A stretch of DNA of 64,000 nucleotides from the NCBI RefSeq assembly GCF_025602895.1, contig NW_026516232.1, positions 310,001 to 374,000 of the forward strand, given 5' to 3'. The translations under genes were made by a program, and so were the position numbers. The notes beneath the pieces were generated by a model. It made no database searches, was not told the origin of the DNA, and worked only from the letters and a program-made list of their open reading frames with translations. This document shows positions 42,219 to 53,100 of the stretch, piece by piece (position 1 is the first letter of the stretch; every line of letters starts with the position of its first letter). This stretch comes from Polychytrium aggregatum. Its lineage: Eukaryota; Chytridiomycota; Chytridiomycetes; Polychytriales.

Positions 42219-45200
42219 ATGACGGAGGAGACAATTACTTTTGAAGACCTTATTGCAGGGGAGTGGAAGCAATTCTGCAGTGTGGATGGCGACCTCAATC
42301 GGCTTGCCATCTCACTCACCCCCGAACAGCAAACCCTGGTCAGAACATTTTCTGCCAATTATCGACTCCGAGGACCCGCTGCAACGGACGTTCAACACAC
42401 CCAACGCCAGTGGGAGATCAAGGTTGCTTTCCTCAGAAAGCTGGAGGCTGCGGTGCCGCCTTTCAAAGGCAGCCGCGAGGCCGGCACTGTGAATGCCTTC
42501 CTTGTTTCAATGGATCAGGTTTTCTCGTATGCGGAGGACTACTATGTCGGACCAGCCCAGGTCCAGGCTGCCGCGACCCACTTCCAAGACAAAGCTCACA
42601 CATGGTGGTTCTCGCAGGACAACGCTGCCATGAGGTCCTCGTTAGACTCGTGGCAGAGCCTGCGGGACATCATAGTGGCAACATTCATTCCTGCGGACTC
42701 AGCCACAAAGGCTGAACAGGAACTTAAAGCCTTTTGCCAAGCAAAGAAGCTTCGAAGCCTCTCCAAGTATATCGAGCGATTCCTGGAGCTCTCCGCAGCC
42801 GCAACAAAATTGACCACCTTTTCGAAGACCGGCTACTTCGTGGGCGGCCTTCACGACTCAGTGAGGCCGTATGTCCAGATGCTGCCTAACTACGAGACGG
42901 AGCTCCGCGAGGACATTCCAGCACTGATCCGAGAGACGCTTCGTCTCGGCAGCATCTGGGACAAACAAGCTGCAACGGCTTATCAGCCCCCGCCTCCGCC
43001 GCCGCTCCCGCAAGTAGTCCCCATGGACATCGATGCTATCCATAGGGGACCAAGAGGTAGTGGCTCGTACCTCTCCTCACGAGAGAGAGAGTTCCTTATA
43101 CGAAACAAAGGGTGTTTCTACTGCCGCAAAGCCAATGCTGGGCATGTAGCCGCCCGTTGCCCGGAGAAGGAGAGGAACAAGACCCGTCAGAGAATCCCCG
43201 TGCGACAAGTCACGGCGACCTACGACCCCTACGAGCAAACGAACGCCTCCCACAGCTACCGATTGGAACCTCCTAATGCCACCGAGCCAAGACAGTCTCA
43301 TGTTGGAAGCGATGACTCCCCTCAGTACGTATTCGGACCTGCTGCTCCGGACAATCGTGACAAGCCTGGACTAACGGGTTGCCGCTCTCCAGTCAAGGTT
43401 GAACAAGTTCAAGGAGAGCAGACCCGTGGCCAGGAAGTCACGAGAAGTCCGCATGGGAGCGCAGATGCCGAGGTACATGAGGGTGATGTCTACGCTTGCC
43501 AAATAAAGACACTACCAAGTTCAATCGACCTGACGAGAGTGGTCGGGAAGCGAAGAGAGCCACCGCACGAAGGAGCAATGAACGCCATATCAGAGAGCGC
43601 TTGCTTCCACTTCGTGGGTGCTGCTGGGGGACCAACCGGCATTCAAAAGCGCATCCGGTTCCTGCGAGACTCTGGAGCCAAGGGCAACGTTATCAAGCAA
43701 GCCCTAGCCCAGAGTCTAGGATGCAAGATGATCCCCTGCGATATACAGCTACGATTTGCGGACGATCGCACTTCTGTCTCGACAACAGCCACGGTCATCA
43801 GCCTCCGATGTGGATCGTACACGAGGCTCATCAATTGTGTTGTCGCCGACATTAAAGATGACCTCATCCTGGGCAATCCATTCGATGAGGAGGTCCGCGT
43901 CCTGGATCAGAGGACCCAGGAGGGTCGGACAAGGATCACTTTCGTGGATCGGCGTAACACCCGACATGTTTGGACCAGCCTGCCAGCCGTGAAGGATCAA
44001 CGAGTTAGGGCGATCCACATCGAAGCGGTATCCTTCAAGCAGCTCCAGAGAGAACTCAAAGAAGATGAAGTGCAGGTTGGAGTCGTCTTGGTAAGCCAAT
44101 CCGAGGTCACCCAGATTAACAGAAACCCGAACGATAAGTCGCTGGCGGAACAGAAGGAGGAATACCTGGCCAAGCTTCCGCCAGCCATCCGATCTGTCCT
44201 GGAGAGATACATGGACGTATTCGAGGACCCCAAAGGTCTGCCCCCGCCTCGGCCGGAAGATCAGCACATCGAGCTGATCGATTCGAGGAAGCCTCCACCG
44301 TACAGACCCATCTTCCACTTGAGTCCCGAGGAGTTGACGGTGCTGAAGGCCAAGCTGGACGAGTTGCTCGAGAAGGGGCATATCCGCCCCTCGACTTCCA
44401 ACTACGGTGCTCCGGTACTCTTTGTCAAAAAGGCTGACGGCACATTACGTATGTGTGTGGACTACAGGGCATTGAACGCCAACACGGTCAAGAACCGCAC
44501 TCCGCTTCCGTTCATTGCGGAGATGCGGGACCGCTTGGCAAACAAAAGATTCTTCAGCGGACTCGATGTTCGCGACGGGTTCAACACGGTCCGCATGGAT
44601 GAAGGCAGCATTGCGAAGACGGCCTTTCGGACAAGATATGGAACATTTGAATACCTAGTAATGCCGATGGGGCTTACCAACTCCCCGGCCTGCTTCATGA
44701 CGATGATGAACCGCATATTTCACGAGTTCTACGACAAGTTTATGGTCGCCTATGTCGACGATGTCCTTGTCTACTCGGACACTTTAGAAGAGCATGCAGC
44801 CCACCTGGAGCGAGTTCTCAAGAAGTTTAAGGAGAACGGCCTCTATGCCAAGTTGATGAAGTGCAGCTTCGCTCAGGAATCGGTCCCGTTCTGTGGACAT
44901 GAGGTGTCCAGACATGGGCTGAGTATCACGAAGGACAAGGCCAACGCTGTCCTGGACTTTGGCCAGCTGTCCTCGATCACGGATGTGCAAGCCTTCCTGG
45001 GACTCACCAACTGGGTGAAGGACTTCATCCCCGGATACGCCGAGATATGTCTGCCATTGACAGGGCTACTTCCGAAGAACACCGGATGGATATGGACCGA
45101 ACAGGAACAGACCGCGGTAAGGGTGCTTCAGCACCACATATCGTCATACCCGGTCCTGAGATTCTACGACACCCAACTGCCGGTCGAGGTCCACTCTGAC

Positions 45201-47126
45201 GCCTCCCGCTATGCGGGGGGTGGGGTGATCTTGCAACGATTCGACGATGGGCTTCACCCCATCCTGTATTGGTCCAGGAAGTGGACGAACACTGAACGCA
45301 ACTACTCGACGTACGAGCATGAACTGCTGGCATTGCATGATTTAGTCAAACATGGTCGGCCATATCTGATGGGTTGCCAGTTCCATGTGGTTACGGACCA
45401 TAAGGCACTCATCTGGCTCAACACCCAAGCCAATATCAATCGACGCCAGGCCCGGTGGATCCTGGATTTTCAAGATTATGACTTCACTATTGAACATGTC
45501 CCCGGATCTCGAAACACAATCGCAGATGTACTCAGTCGAGCGCCATGCCACAGGCCCCTCTGCTCCAAGTGTAGGGGGAAGATTGACTCGGACACAGCTG
45601 CAGTCGATGTGAGGCCGGTCACGACCAGTCTCTCTGCCTCTTCCCTCCGTGACGAAGTAGGAGACGCTCTGGGGAACGATGAATTGGCAATGACACTGCA
45701 GAAGTATCTCGATGGTCAGGATGTAGATGGCCGCTCCAAGGACGCACCACTGGAGCGTCTTACAAGAGTGGATGGCCTGATCTTTTACGACCACGATCGA
45801 CTCTACGTCCCGAAGGTGGAGTCGATACGAACACGGATCCTTCAAGAGCACCACGACGTCATCACTGTGGGCCATGTTGGACAGCTACGGACGCTCGAAA
45901 AGATTTCGCGCCAGTTCTGGTGGCCCACGTTGCGAGCGGATGTGACCCGCTATGTTGCAGCATGCGAGGTGTGCCAGAAGTCCAAACCCCGCAACCACCT
46001 CCTCGACGGCCTGCTGCATCCGTTGCCCATCCCTGAGGAACGATTCAGCTCGGTGTCCATGGACTTTGCCTTTATGCCACTGTCGAAGAAAGGCAACGAC
46101 AAGTGTCTGATCCTGGTGGATCGACTCACCAAGCTGGCACGGTTCGTTCCGTGCACAACCAAGTCCACGGCCGAGGACGTGGCATTGTTGTTTATTCAAT
46201 ACTGGGTCGTCTCCTTCGGACTCCCGACGGAGCTAATCTCGGACCGAGACTCCCTTTTCACATCGAACTTTTGGATAAAAGTCCTGACCACGCTTAAGAT
46301 TTCCCAGAAGCTTACGACGGCCCGGCACCAACAGGCCAATGGCCAAGCCGAAGCAACGGTCAAGGACCTCAAGCAAAGACTGGTCCCATTCGCCAACTAC
46401 AAGGGCGATAATTGGGACGAGGTGGTGCACCTGCTGGAGTTTGGACACAACGACTCGGTGCACACCTCCACCGGATTCTCCCCATTCTATTTGGCATTCG
46501 GGGTACACCCAAGGACGATGCCCGGCAACGAGCATGCCACCGATGATCGAGTGGCAACCTGGAGTCTCCTGGAGGACCTCGAAGCCATACGAAGGATTGC
46601 AACACAACAACTCCAGGAGGCTCAGGATCATCAAACCCGGAGCGGGAACGAGAGAAGACAGGCGGGGGAGGAGCTCAAGGTTGGAGACATGGTCCTCCTT
46701 GAGCGCGAAGGTATCAACTGGGAGGCCCACAAGTTCAGGCCAGACCAAATCATCCCGCGTCGGCTGGGTCCGTTCAAGATTACGGAGATCGAAGGACTCA
46801 ACCACACCCTGGAGCTACCCCCTACACTAAGCCACATACACCCGACATTCCACCGCAAACTCCTGCGGAAGTTTATTGAGACGCCGGACGACTTCGCTTC
46901 AAGAGCGACTTACACAAGACCACCTGCAATCTCGGACGTCGAACCAATATTCAAGGTGGAGAAGTTGGTCAACGACAGAAAATACCGCAGGAAGCAACAG
47001 TACCTGGTACTGTGGGAAGGATATCCCCTTGAAGATGCCACTTGGGAATACGAAGACAACATCGCGGATGATGTGATAGGAGATTACTGGAGAGAGAAGG
47101 ATGTGGGTGTAGGGAGTAGTATGTAG
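42219..47126 (+). CDS. gag-pol: Element E copy 1 Gag-Pol single polyprotein
   Basis: One 1635-residue frame starts at MTEETITFEDL. It carries a capsid region (about 60-230) and a knuckle CFYC..GH..C near 299 with six rather than four residues between Cys2 and His. Protease DSGA is at 484. RT has YVDDVLVY near 845 instead of YLDD. RNase H has HSDASRYAGG. The integrase zinc region starts near 1210 (HHD..GH, CEVC), followed by the core (SDRDSLF) and a chromodomain at about 1578-1630 (LVLWEGY, TWEYED). No internal stop or frameshift exists, unlike the other families, so Gag and Pol are made in equal amounts unless proteolysis or other control acts. Confidence 0.94.
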   Translation: MTEETITFEDLIAGEWKQFCSVDGDLNRLAISLTPEQQTLVRTFSANYRLRGPAATDVQHTQRQWEIKVAFLRKLEAAVPPFKGSREAGTVNAFLVSMDQVFSYAEDYYVGPAQVQAAATHFQDKAHTWWFSQDNAAMRSSLDSWQSLRDIIVATFIPADSATKAEQELKAFCQAKKLRSLSKYIERFLELSAAATKLTTFSKTGYFVGGLHDSVRPYVQMLPNYETELREDIPALIRETLRLGSIWDKQAATAYQPPPPPPLPQVVPMDIDAIHRGPRGSGSYLSSREREFLIRNKGCFYCRKANAGHVAARCPEKERNKTRQRIPVRQVTATYDPYEQTNASHSYRLEPPNATEPRQSHVGSDDSPQYVFGPAAPDNRDKPGLTGCRSPVKVEQVQGEQTRGQEVTRSPHGSADAEVHEGDVYACQIKTLPSSIDLTRVVGKRREPPHEGAMNAISESACFHFVGAAGGPTGIQKRIRFLRDSGAKGNVIKQALAQSLGCKMIPCDIQLRFADDRTSVSTTATVISLRCGSYTRLINCVVADIKDDLILGNPFDEEVRVLDQRTQEGRTRITFVDRRNTRHVWTSLPAVKDQRVRAIHIEAVSFKQLQRELKEDEVQVGVVLVSQSEVTQINRNPNDKSLAEQKEEYLAKLPPAIRSVLERYMDVFEDPKGLPPPRPEDQHIELIDSRKPPPYRPIFHLSPEELTVLKAKLDELLEKGHIRPSTSNYGAPVLFVKKADGTLRMCVDYRALNANTVKNRTPLPFIAEMRDRLANKRFFSGLDVRDGFNTVRMDEGSIAKTAFRTRYGTFEYLVMPMGLTNSPACFMTMMNRIFHEFYDKFMVAYVDDVLVYSDTLEEHAAHLERVLKKFKENGLYAKLMKCSFAQESVPFCGHEVSRHGLSITKDKANAVLDFGQLSSITDVQAFLGLTNWVKDFIPGYAEICLPLTGLLPKNTGWIWTEQEQTAVRVLQHHISSYPVLRFYDTQLPVEVHSDASRYAGGGVILQRFDDGLHPILYWSRKWTNTERNYSTYEHELLALHDLVKHGRPYLMGCQFHVVTDHKALIWLNTQANINRRQARWILDFQDYDFTIEHVPGSRNTIADVLSRAPCHRPLCSKCRGKIDSDTAAVDVRPVTTSLSASSLRDEVGDALGNDELAMTLQKYLDGQDVDGRSKDAPLERLTRVDGLIFYDHDRLYVPKVESIRTRILQEHHDVITVGHVGQLRTLEKISRQFWWPTLRADVTRYVAACEVCQKSKPRNHLLDGLLHPLPIPEERFSSVSMDFAFMPLSKKGNDKCLILVDRLTKLARFVPCTTKSTAEDVALLFIQYWVVSFGLPTELISDRDSLFTSNFWIKVLTTLKISQKLTTARHQQANGQAEATVKDLKQRLVPFANYKGDNWDEVVHLLEFGHNDSVHTSTGFSPFYLAFGVHPRTMPGNEHATDDRVATWSLLEDLEAIRRIATQQLQEAQDHQTRSGNERRQAGEELKVGDMVLLEREGINWEAHKFRPDQIIPRRLGPFKITEIEGLNHTLELPPTLSHIHPTFHRKLLRKFIETPDDFASRATYTRPPAISDVEPIFKVEKLVNDRKYRRKQQYLVLWEGYPLEDATWEYEDNIADDVIGDYWREKDVGVGSSM

Positions 47127-47156
47127 TTAGAAATTTGATTTCAAATTTAGGGGGGG

Positions 47157-47457
47157 TGTGACACGATTGAGGATAATCGAGGTATAGCCGTGAGCGAGAG
47201 CTTTCTTACGATACCGATTTCATCCAGAACGGATGAGAACTGACTGCTGTAGCACCGTGGGAAAGATAGTAGTGTATCGAGGGAGTAGTCCTGGGTTACT
47301 GTGTGTGTGTGTGTAGCTGGGGAACGGATAAGGAAATGGTGCGCGCTCCTGTATGACTCTGGGCGCGTCAACGCGTCAGGCTGCTGGACATATAAGGCCG
47401 CCCCCTCGCCCTGCTCTGCTGGAGATCATCTGGAAAAATATAGTGGCCTTGGCTACA
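47157..47457 (+). repeat. Element E shared LTR (3' of copy 1, 5' of copy 2)
   Basis: The 301 bp LTR TGTGACACG..GGCTACA follows a run of seven G (polypurine tract). It is directly followed by a primer site and leader, so it serves both copies. A CATATAAGG box lies about 65 bp from its 3' end, implying a short R and U5. It looks identical to the LTR at 59411. Confidence 0.92.
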
Positions 47458-47469
47458 TGGTAGCATCGG
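47458..47469 (+). promoter_or_regulatory. Element E copy 2 tRNA primer binding site
   Basis: TGGTAGCATCGG begins at the first base after the LTR. TGGTAGC is the complement of a GCTACCA 3' end, as in initiator tRNA-Met. D copy 1 has the same 12 bases at the same place. Confidence 0.75.
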
Positions 47470-47502
47470 CAACGACGGTTCTCCTCTCGCGTCCAGTTTT
47501 CC

Positions 47503-48900
47503 CAACGTTCCGATCTCTCCTCCTGTCTGTCTGCCCGAGGCCCCCGCCGTCTGCCCAACGTTCCGATCTCTCCTGTGAGGCTCTGCCGTGAGCCTGTCTG
47601 TCTGCCCAACGCTCCAATCTCTCCTGTGAGGCTCTGCCGTGAGCCTGTCTGTCTGCCCAAGGCCCCCGCCGTCTGCCCAACGCTCCAATCTCTCCTGTGA
47701 GGCTCTGCCGTGAGCCTGTCTGTCTGCCCAAGGCCCCCGCCGTCTGCCCAACGTTCCGATCTCTCCTGTGAGGCTCTGCCGTGAGCCTGTCTGTCTGCCC
47801 AAGGCCCCCGCCGTCTGCCCAACGCTCCAATCTCTCCTGTGAGGCTCTGCCGTGAGCCTGTCTGTCTGCCCAAGGCCCCCGCCGTCTGCCCAACGTTCCG
47901 ATCTCTCCTGTGAGGCTCTGCCGTGAGCCTGTCTGTCTGCCCAACGCTCCAATCTCTCCTGTGAGGCTCTGCCGTGAGCCTGTCTGTCTGCCCAAGGCCC
48001 CCGCCGTCTGCCCAACGCTCCAATCTCTCCTGTGAGGCTCTGCCGTGAGCCTGTCTGTCTGCCCAAGGCCCCCGCCGTCTGCCCAACGTTCCGATCTCTC
48101 CTGTGAGGCTCTGCCGTGAGCCTGTCTGTCTGCCCAACGCTCCAATCTCTCCTGTGAGGCTCTGCCGTGAGCCTGTCTGTCTGCCCAAGGCCCCCGCCGT
48201 CTGCCCAACGCTCCAATCTCTCCTGTGAGGCTCTGCCGTGAGCCTGTCTGTCTGCCCAAGGCCCCCGCCGTCTGCCCAACGTTCCGATCTCTCCTGTGAG
48301 GCTCTGCCGTGAGCCTGTCTGTCTGCCCAACGCTCCAATCTCTCCTGTGAGGCTCTGCCGTGAGCCTGTCTGTCTGCCCAAGGCCCCCGCCGTCTGCCCA
48401 ACGTTCCGATCTCTCCTGTGAGGCTCTGCCGTGAGCCTGTCTGTCTGCCCGAGGCCCCGCCGTCTGCCCAACGTTCCGATCTCTCCTGTGAGGCTCTGCC
48501 GTGAGCCTGTCTGTCTGCCCGAGGCCCCGCCGTCTGCCCAGCGTTCCGATCTCTCCTGTGAGGCTCTGCCGTGAGCCTGTCTGTCTGCCCAAGGCCCCCG
48601 CCGTCTGCCCAACGCTCCGATCTCTCCTGTGAGGCTCTGCCGTGAGCCTGTCTGTCTGCCCAAGGCCCCCGCCGTCTGCCCAACGTTCCGATCTCTCCTG
48701 TGAGGCTCTGCCGTGAGCCTGTCTGTCTGCCCGAGGCCCCGCCGTCTGCCCAACTTTCCGATCTCTCCTGTGAGGCTCTGCCGTGAGCCTGTCTGTCTGC
48801 CCGAGGCCCCGCCGTCTGCCCAACGTTCCGATCTCTCCTGTGAGGCTCTGCCGTGAGCCTGTCTGTCTGCCCAAGGCCCCCGCCGTCTGCCCAACGTTCC
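47503..48900 (+). repeat. Element E copy 2 leader tandem array (about 20 units)
   Basis: Tandem units of 71, 70 or 51 bp differ by a 19-20 bp optional module (AAGGCCCCCGCCGTCTGCC type). A first shortened unit is at 47503. The plus strand of the array has no ATG. On the minus strand all three frames stay open for 500-540 codons, because the unit lacks minus-strand stops and 71 bp rotates the frame. D copy 1 interrupts the last unit after gttcc, and the array ends at 54368-54434. Confidence 0.92.
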
Positions 48901-49209
48901 TGTAGGAGATGGTATCTCCGACGCTGTGCTGCGCGTACTGCGCGTACTGCGCGGCGCAGTGGGTCGTGACCTGTGCTGCGCTTTGCGTTTTCACGCACCG
49001 CAGGCAGGCCACCGCAGGGTATACCTGCGGGTTGCCCCCGTTCCCCCCGTTTGTCTGGAGTTCGGTTTTATCGTGAATAAACGTAAGTGCTCCCCGAGCT
49101 CACCCGTCCGCTAGAGTAGCCTAGCACCGCCCTGTTCTGCCCCGTCCTGTCTTGTCTTGTACCCCCTCCCTCCCCGTCTTGCCCCAACGTCCCAGTAGTG
49201 GACGTTACA
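48901..49209 (+). repeat. Element D copy 1, 5' LTR
   Basis: The LTR holds short palindromes that may bind regulators: GGAGAT/ATCTCC at 48905-48919, a doubled CGCGTACTG at 48932-48950, and CCGCAGG/CCTGCGG around GTATA at 49012-49030. AATAAA lies shortly after, near 49076. Confidence 0.92.
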
Positions 49210-49221
49210 TGGTAGCATCGG
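49210..49221 (+). promoter_or_regulatory. Element D copy 1 tRNA primer binding site
   Basis: TGGTAGCATCGG directly abuts the LTR, as in element E. The leader to the gag ATG (49332) is 122 nt and holds nothing else recognised. Confidence 0.75.
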
Positions 49222-49331
49222 AAATCCTCGTCTTGTTTTCGTCCTGTTTGTCCTCTTTCTAGATCCTCAAGCTGGATCCCGCCTCTCTTGCCGACCGACT
49301 CTCCTCTCTGTCCCTGGAGCCTGCCCCTGCC

Positions 49332-50153
49332 ATGAGCAACCCCCGCCCACTTCCGGAAGCCTTCCTCAAGACCTTCCGTGCCCCAGTGTTTACTGGGAAG
49401 AGCCGCTCCTCCTCGGTGGAGGACTGGCTGCAGCAACTCGAGGACTACCTCGATGCTGCCCAAGTCGCCCCCACCCACCACATCGTCGCCGCCAAGCTCT
49501 GCTTAAAGGACCAGGCGTACCGTTGGTACCGCCGCCAAGGGTTCGACGAGCAGAGCGAAGGTGTGTTTGACGACTTCAAGGACCGCCTCCGTCGCCGCTT
49601 CGGCAGCCCCAATGCTGAACTCATTGCCCGTGACAAGCTATACTCTCTCGTGCAGCGTGGTTCTGTGACCCGCTACATCGAGGAGTTTGAAGACCTCTCC
49701 TCCCAGATTGAGGAGCGGGGCTCTGCTGATGCGATGTACCTCTTCCAGAAGGGCCTCAAGCCCAAGATCAGAGAGTACATCGCCAGCAACCCTGATGCCC
49801 GCAAGTCCCTGGACGTGATGATGGACGTTGCCGAGAACCTCGACAACGTCCAGTACCATGGCCGCCAGTTCTACCCGCAGCTGGCAGGCGGCCATCGGTC
49901 TCATCACGTCCCAGCCCGTCCGCCTCGCCCGGCCCCGCCCGCAAGACCCATGCCTGAGCCCATGGACGTTGACGTCAACGCCATGGAGGCTCGTGGCCCT
50001 CCCCGCTCCCGGTTCCAGCAAGCTGCCACTGTCTCCCCCAAGGACAGACAGAAGCAGGAGGACCTCCGCCATGGTTCCTGCTTCTTCTGTCACCGACCGG
50101 GACACCAGGCCAAGGAGTGCCCCATGAAGTCGGGAAACGGCCGACCCTACTAG
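49332..50153 (+). CDS. gag: Element D copy 1 Gag
   Basis: The 273-residue Gag starts [12 protein letters not shown] compact Ty3-type capsid region is followed by a Pro/Arg-rich linker and a CCHC knuckle [14 protein letters not shown] near 250-263. The last codons form the slippery site, and the stop TAG is in the hairpin. Confidence 0.94.
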   Translation: MSNPRPLPEAFLKTFRAPVFTGKSRSSSVEDWLQQLEDYLDAAQVAPTHHIVAAKLCLKDQAYRWYRRQGFDEQSEGVFDDFKDRLRRRFGSPNAELIARDKLYSLVQRGSVTRYIEEFEDLSSQIEERGSADAMYLFQKGLKPKIREYIASNPDARKSLDVMMDVAENLDNVQYHGRQFYPQLAGGHRSHHVPARPPRPAPPARPMPEPMDVDVNAMEARGPPRSRFQQAATVSPKDRQKQEDLRHGSCFFCHRPGHQAKECPMKSGNGRPY

Positions 50154-53100
50154 GTGGCTCTGGAGCCCTAGTAGGAGACCAACGCCGTGGATTGCTCAAT
50201 GCAGTCCACGCGTCTCCAGAGGAAGTTCACCTCGCCCCCTCCCCCGAAGGAGAAACAAACCAAGTGTTGTGCGTCGTGCGAGAGGTGCATGGTGGCGCAA
50301 GCCGCCTGCCTCTCCACGAACGTGAAGAGAAAACCAAAATTGAAAACCAAAACAAAAAAGAAAATCAAGAACCCTTGAGGGACAGGACCGCCTGTGCCCT
50401 CACCCCTGTCAAGTCGTGTGTGTCGGATGCTTCCGACATGTGTCCGCAAGCCGTGGACGTCGTGTGCAATGGCGTGCTGACGCCGCAGGCCCCCGCAATG
50501 GCCGAACCCTATCCAAAATGTCCGAGTGGCCGTGATGAAGCCAACCAAGACCAAGTGTCGCCCGTTCCCCCAAGTCAAGTCATGGTGCAGGAGGCTGTGC
50601 AGGAGGACCATGAAGAGTCCCTGCTGTACCTCCCTGCCACCGTCCAAGGTCACACCGTCCGAATGATGGTGGACTCTGGAGCAAGCTGCAACTTTGTCAG
50701 CAGACGCTTGCTCCAGGAGCTCAACATACATGCAACCAAGAAGAAGTCGCCGATGAGTGTGGCGCTTGCAGACGATCGTGTGCAGCAGTGCACACACCAA
50801 GTGGTCCTGCGAGTGGCCCTCCATCCCAAGTACCATCCTGTCCTGTTGTTCCAAGTGATCGACACCAAGTTCGATGCCATCCTCGGCATGAGCTGGCTTG
50901 CTCGTGCCGAGCCGACTCCAGTCGTCGACTGGAAAGGCCGCACTGTCCGTGTTGGCCCTGACATTGTCCTGCAGGGCATGGCCTCACCCAACATGCCACC
51001 TCTCCTCTCAGCCATGCAATTCAAGAGGCTGATCAAGAAGGACACGTCGTTCCTCTGTGTCGTGCGTGAGGTCGACGACACCGACCAAGCCGGTCCCGGT
51101 CCCCCGCCTGTGGTGACCAAGCTGCTCGACGAGTACAAGGACGTATTCCCCGACCAGTTGCCACAATGCCTGCCACCCCAACGCACCGTCGATCATCGCA
51201 TCGACATCGAACCAGGCTCGTCGCCTCCGTCAAGACCGACGTACCAACTGTCGCTGACGGAGATGGACGAACTCAAGCGCCAGTTGGATGACCTCCTCGC
51301 CCATGGGTTCATCCGCCCGAGCCAGTCACCGTATGGTGCACCAGTGCTCTTTGTCAAGAAGAAAGAAGGTGATCTCAGGATGTGCGTCGACTATCGCGCA
51401 CTAAACAAACAGACCATCAAGAACACCTACCCGTTGCCCAGGATCGACGAGTTGATGGATCGTCTGAGTGGAGCAAAGGTCTTTAGCAAGATAGACCTCC
51501 GCTCAGGCTACCATCAGATCCGCATCCACGAGGATGATGTCCACAAGACCGCCTTCAGGACTCGCTACGGACTGTACGAGTTCCTAGTGCTGCCGTTCGG
51601 ATTGACGAACGCACCTGCCACGTTCATGCAGCTGATGAACGATGTGTTCCGCCAAGAGCTCGACAACTCTGTCATCGTGTACCTGGATGATATCCTTGTG
51701 TACAGCAAGGATGAAGCGACCCATGAAGGTCATGTCGCCCGCGTGCTGGCCAAGCTACGCGAGCACAAGTTGTATGCCAAACTGTCCAAGTGTGAGTTCT
51801 TCAAGAATCAAGTCCCGTTCCTGGGACACGTTGTCTCAGGAAGAGGAATCGAAGTCGACCCCGCCAAGGTCAAGTCTGTGGTCGAGTGGCCGCCGCTCGC
51901 ATGCGTCTCTGACGTGCAGTCGTTTCTCGGTCTCGTCAACTACTACCGCCGATTCATCCCCGATCTGGCGCGCACTGCCGGTCCACTCACAGACCTACTC
52001 CGCAAAGAGTGCCCCTTCGTGTGGGACCACCCACAACGCCAAGCGTTCGAGACCCTCAAGCACGCCTTGACGAACGCTCCTGTCCTCGCTGTGTTCGACC
52101 CGAACACGGATGTCTCCGTGCACACCGACGCCTCCGACTTTGCGGTGGGAGCTGTTTTGATGCAGGAGGGAAGGCCCGTTGCCTTCGAGTCGCGCAAACT
52201 GTCCCAACACGAGATCAACTATCCCGTGCACGAGAAGGAGCAGCTTGCGATCATCTACGCGCTGCAGAAGTTCCGAGTGTACCTCCACGGTACCGCCAAG
52301 CCCTTCAAGATTGTGACGGACCACCAGTCACTGCGTTACCTCGACACCAAGAAGAACCTGAGCCGACGCCAAGCGCGATGGATGGAGTTCCTCGCCGAGT
52401 ACAACTACGAGGTTGTATACCAGAAAGGCAAACTCAATGTGGTGCCTGACGCACTGTCCCGACGCCCCGACTACCAATTGGCGTCACTGTACGAGTCGAC
52501 TGTCAGTGTCGACAACACGATGCTGGATGTTGTCCGAGACAACATCGCCAACGACAAACAGTTCGGAGAACTGTTCCGAAAGGTGTCTAAGCTCCCCAAG
52601 GACGACGAATCATCCGAGTACACAGTGCGTGATGGCCTGCTCCTCCTGAAGAAGGACAGCCGTGTCTGTGTGCCGGACATTCCGTCGTTGAAGACCAAGT
52701 TGCTCCAAGAGGTCCACGACTCGCCCCTCGCTGGACACTTTGGAGTCGAGAAGACATACGACCGACTGGCCAAAGTCGCATACTGGCCTGGAATGAAGCG
52801 CACCGTCGAGAAGTACATCGAGTCCTGCCATACCTGCAAGATGGTCAAGTCACGCACGACCCGAGAGCAAGGATTGCTGCAACCCCTGCCTGTTCCCGAC
52901 CGCCCCTGGACCAGCATGTCCATGGATCTCATCACGCATCTACCGACGACCAAGTTGGACCACGATGCAATCGCTGTCTTTGTCGACAGGTTCAGCAAGA
53001 TGGCACACTTTGTGCCGTGCCAGACGACATGCTCCGCGCCTGACCTTGCACTGCTGTTCTTCAAGCATGTGTTCAAGCACCACGGCCTCCCAAAGTCCAT

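Noticed and set aside
47376-49012. Three overlapping minus-strand ORFs of 508-540 codons
   Set aside because: They are an artefact of the E tandem array: identical repeats open in every frame, ending inside the D and E LTRs. No start context or domain supports a gene.
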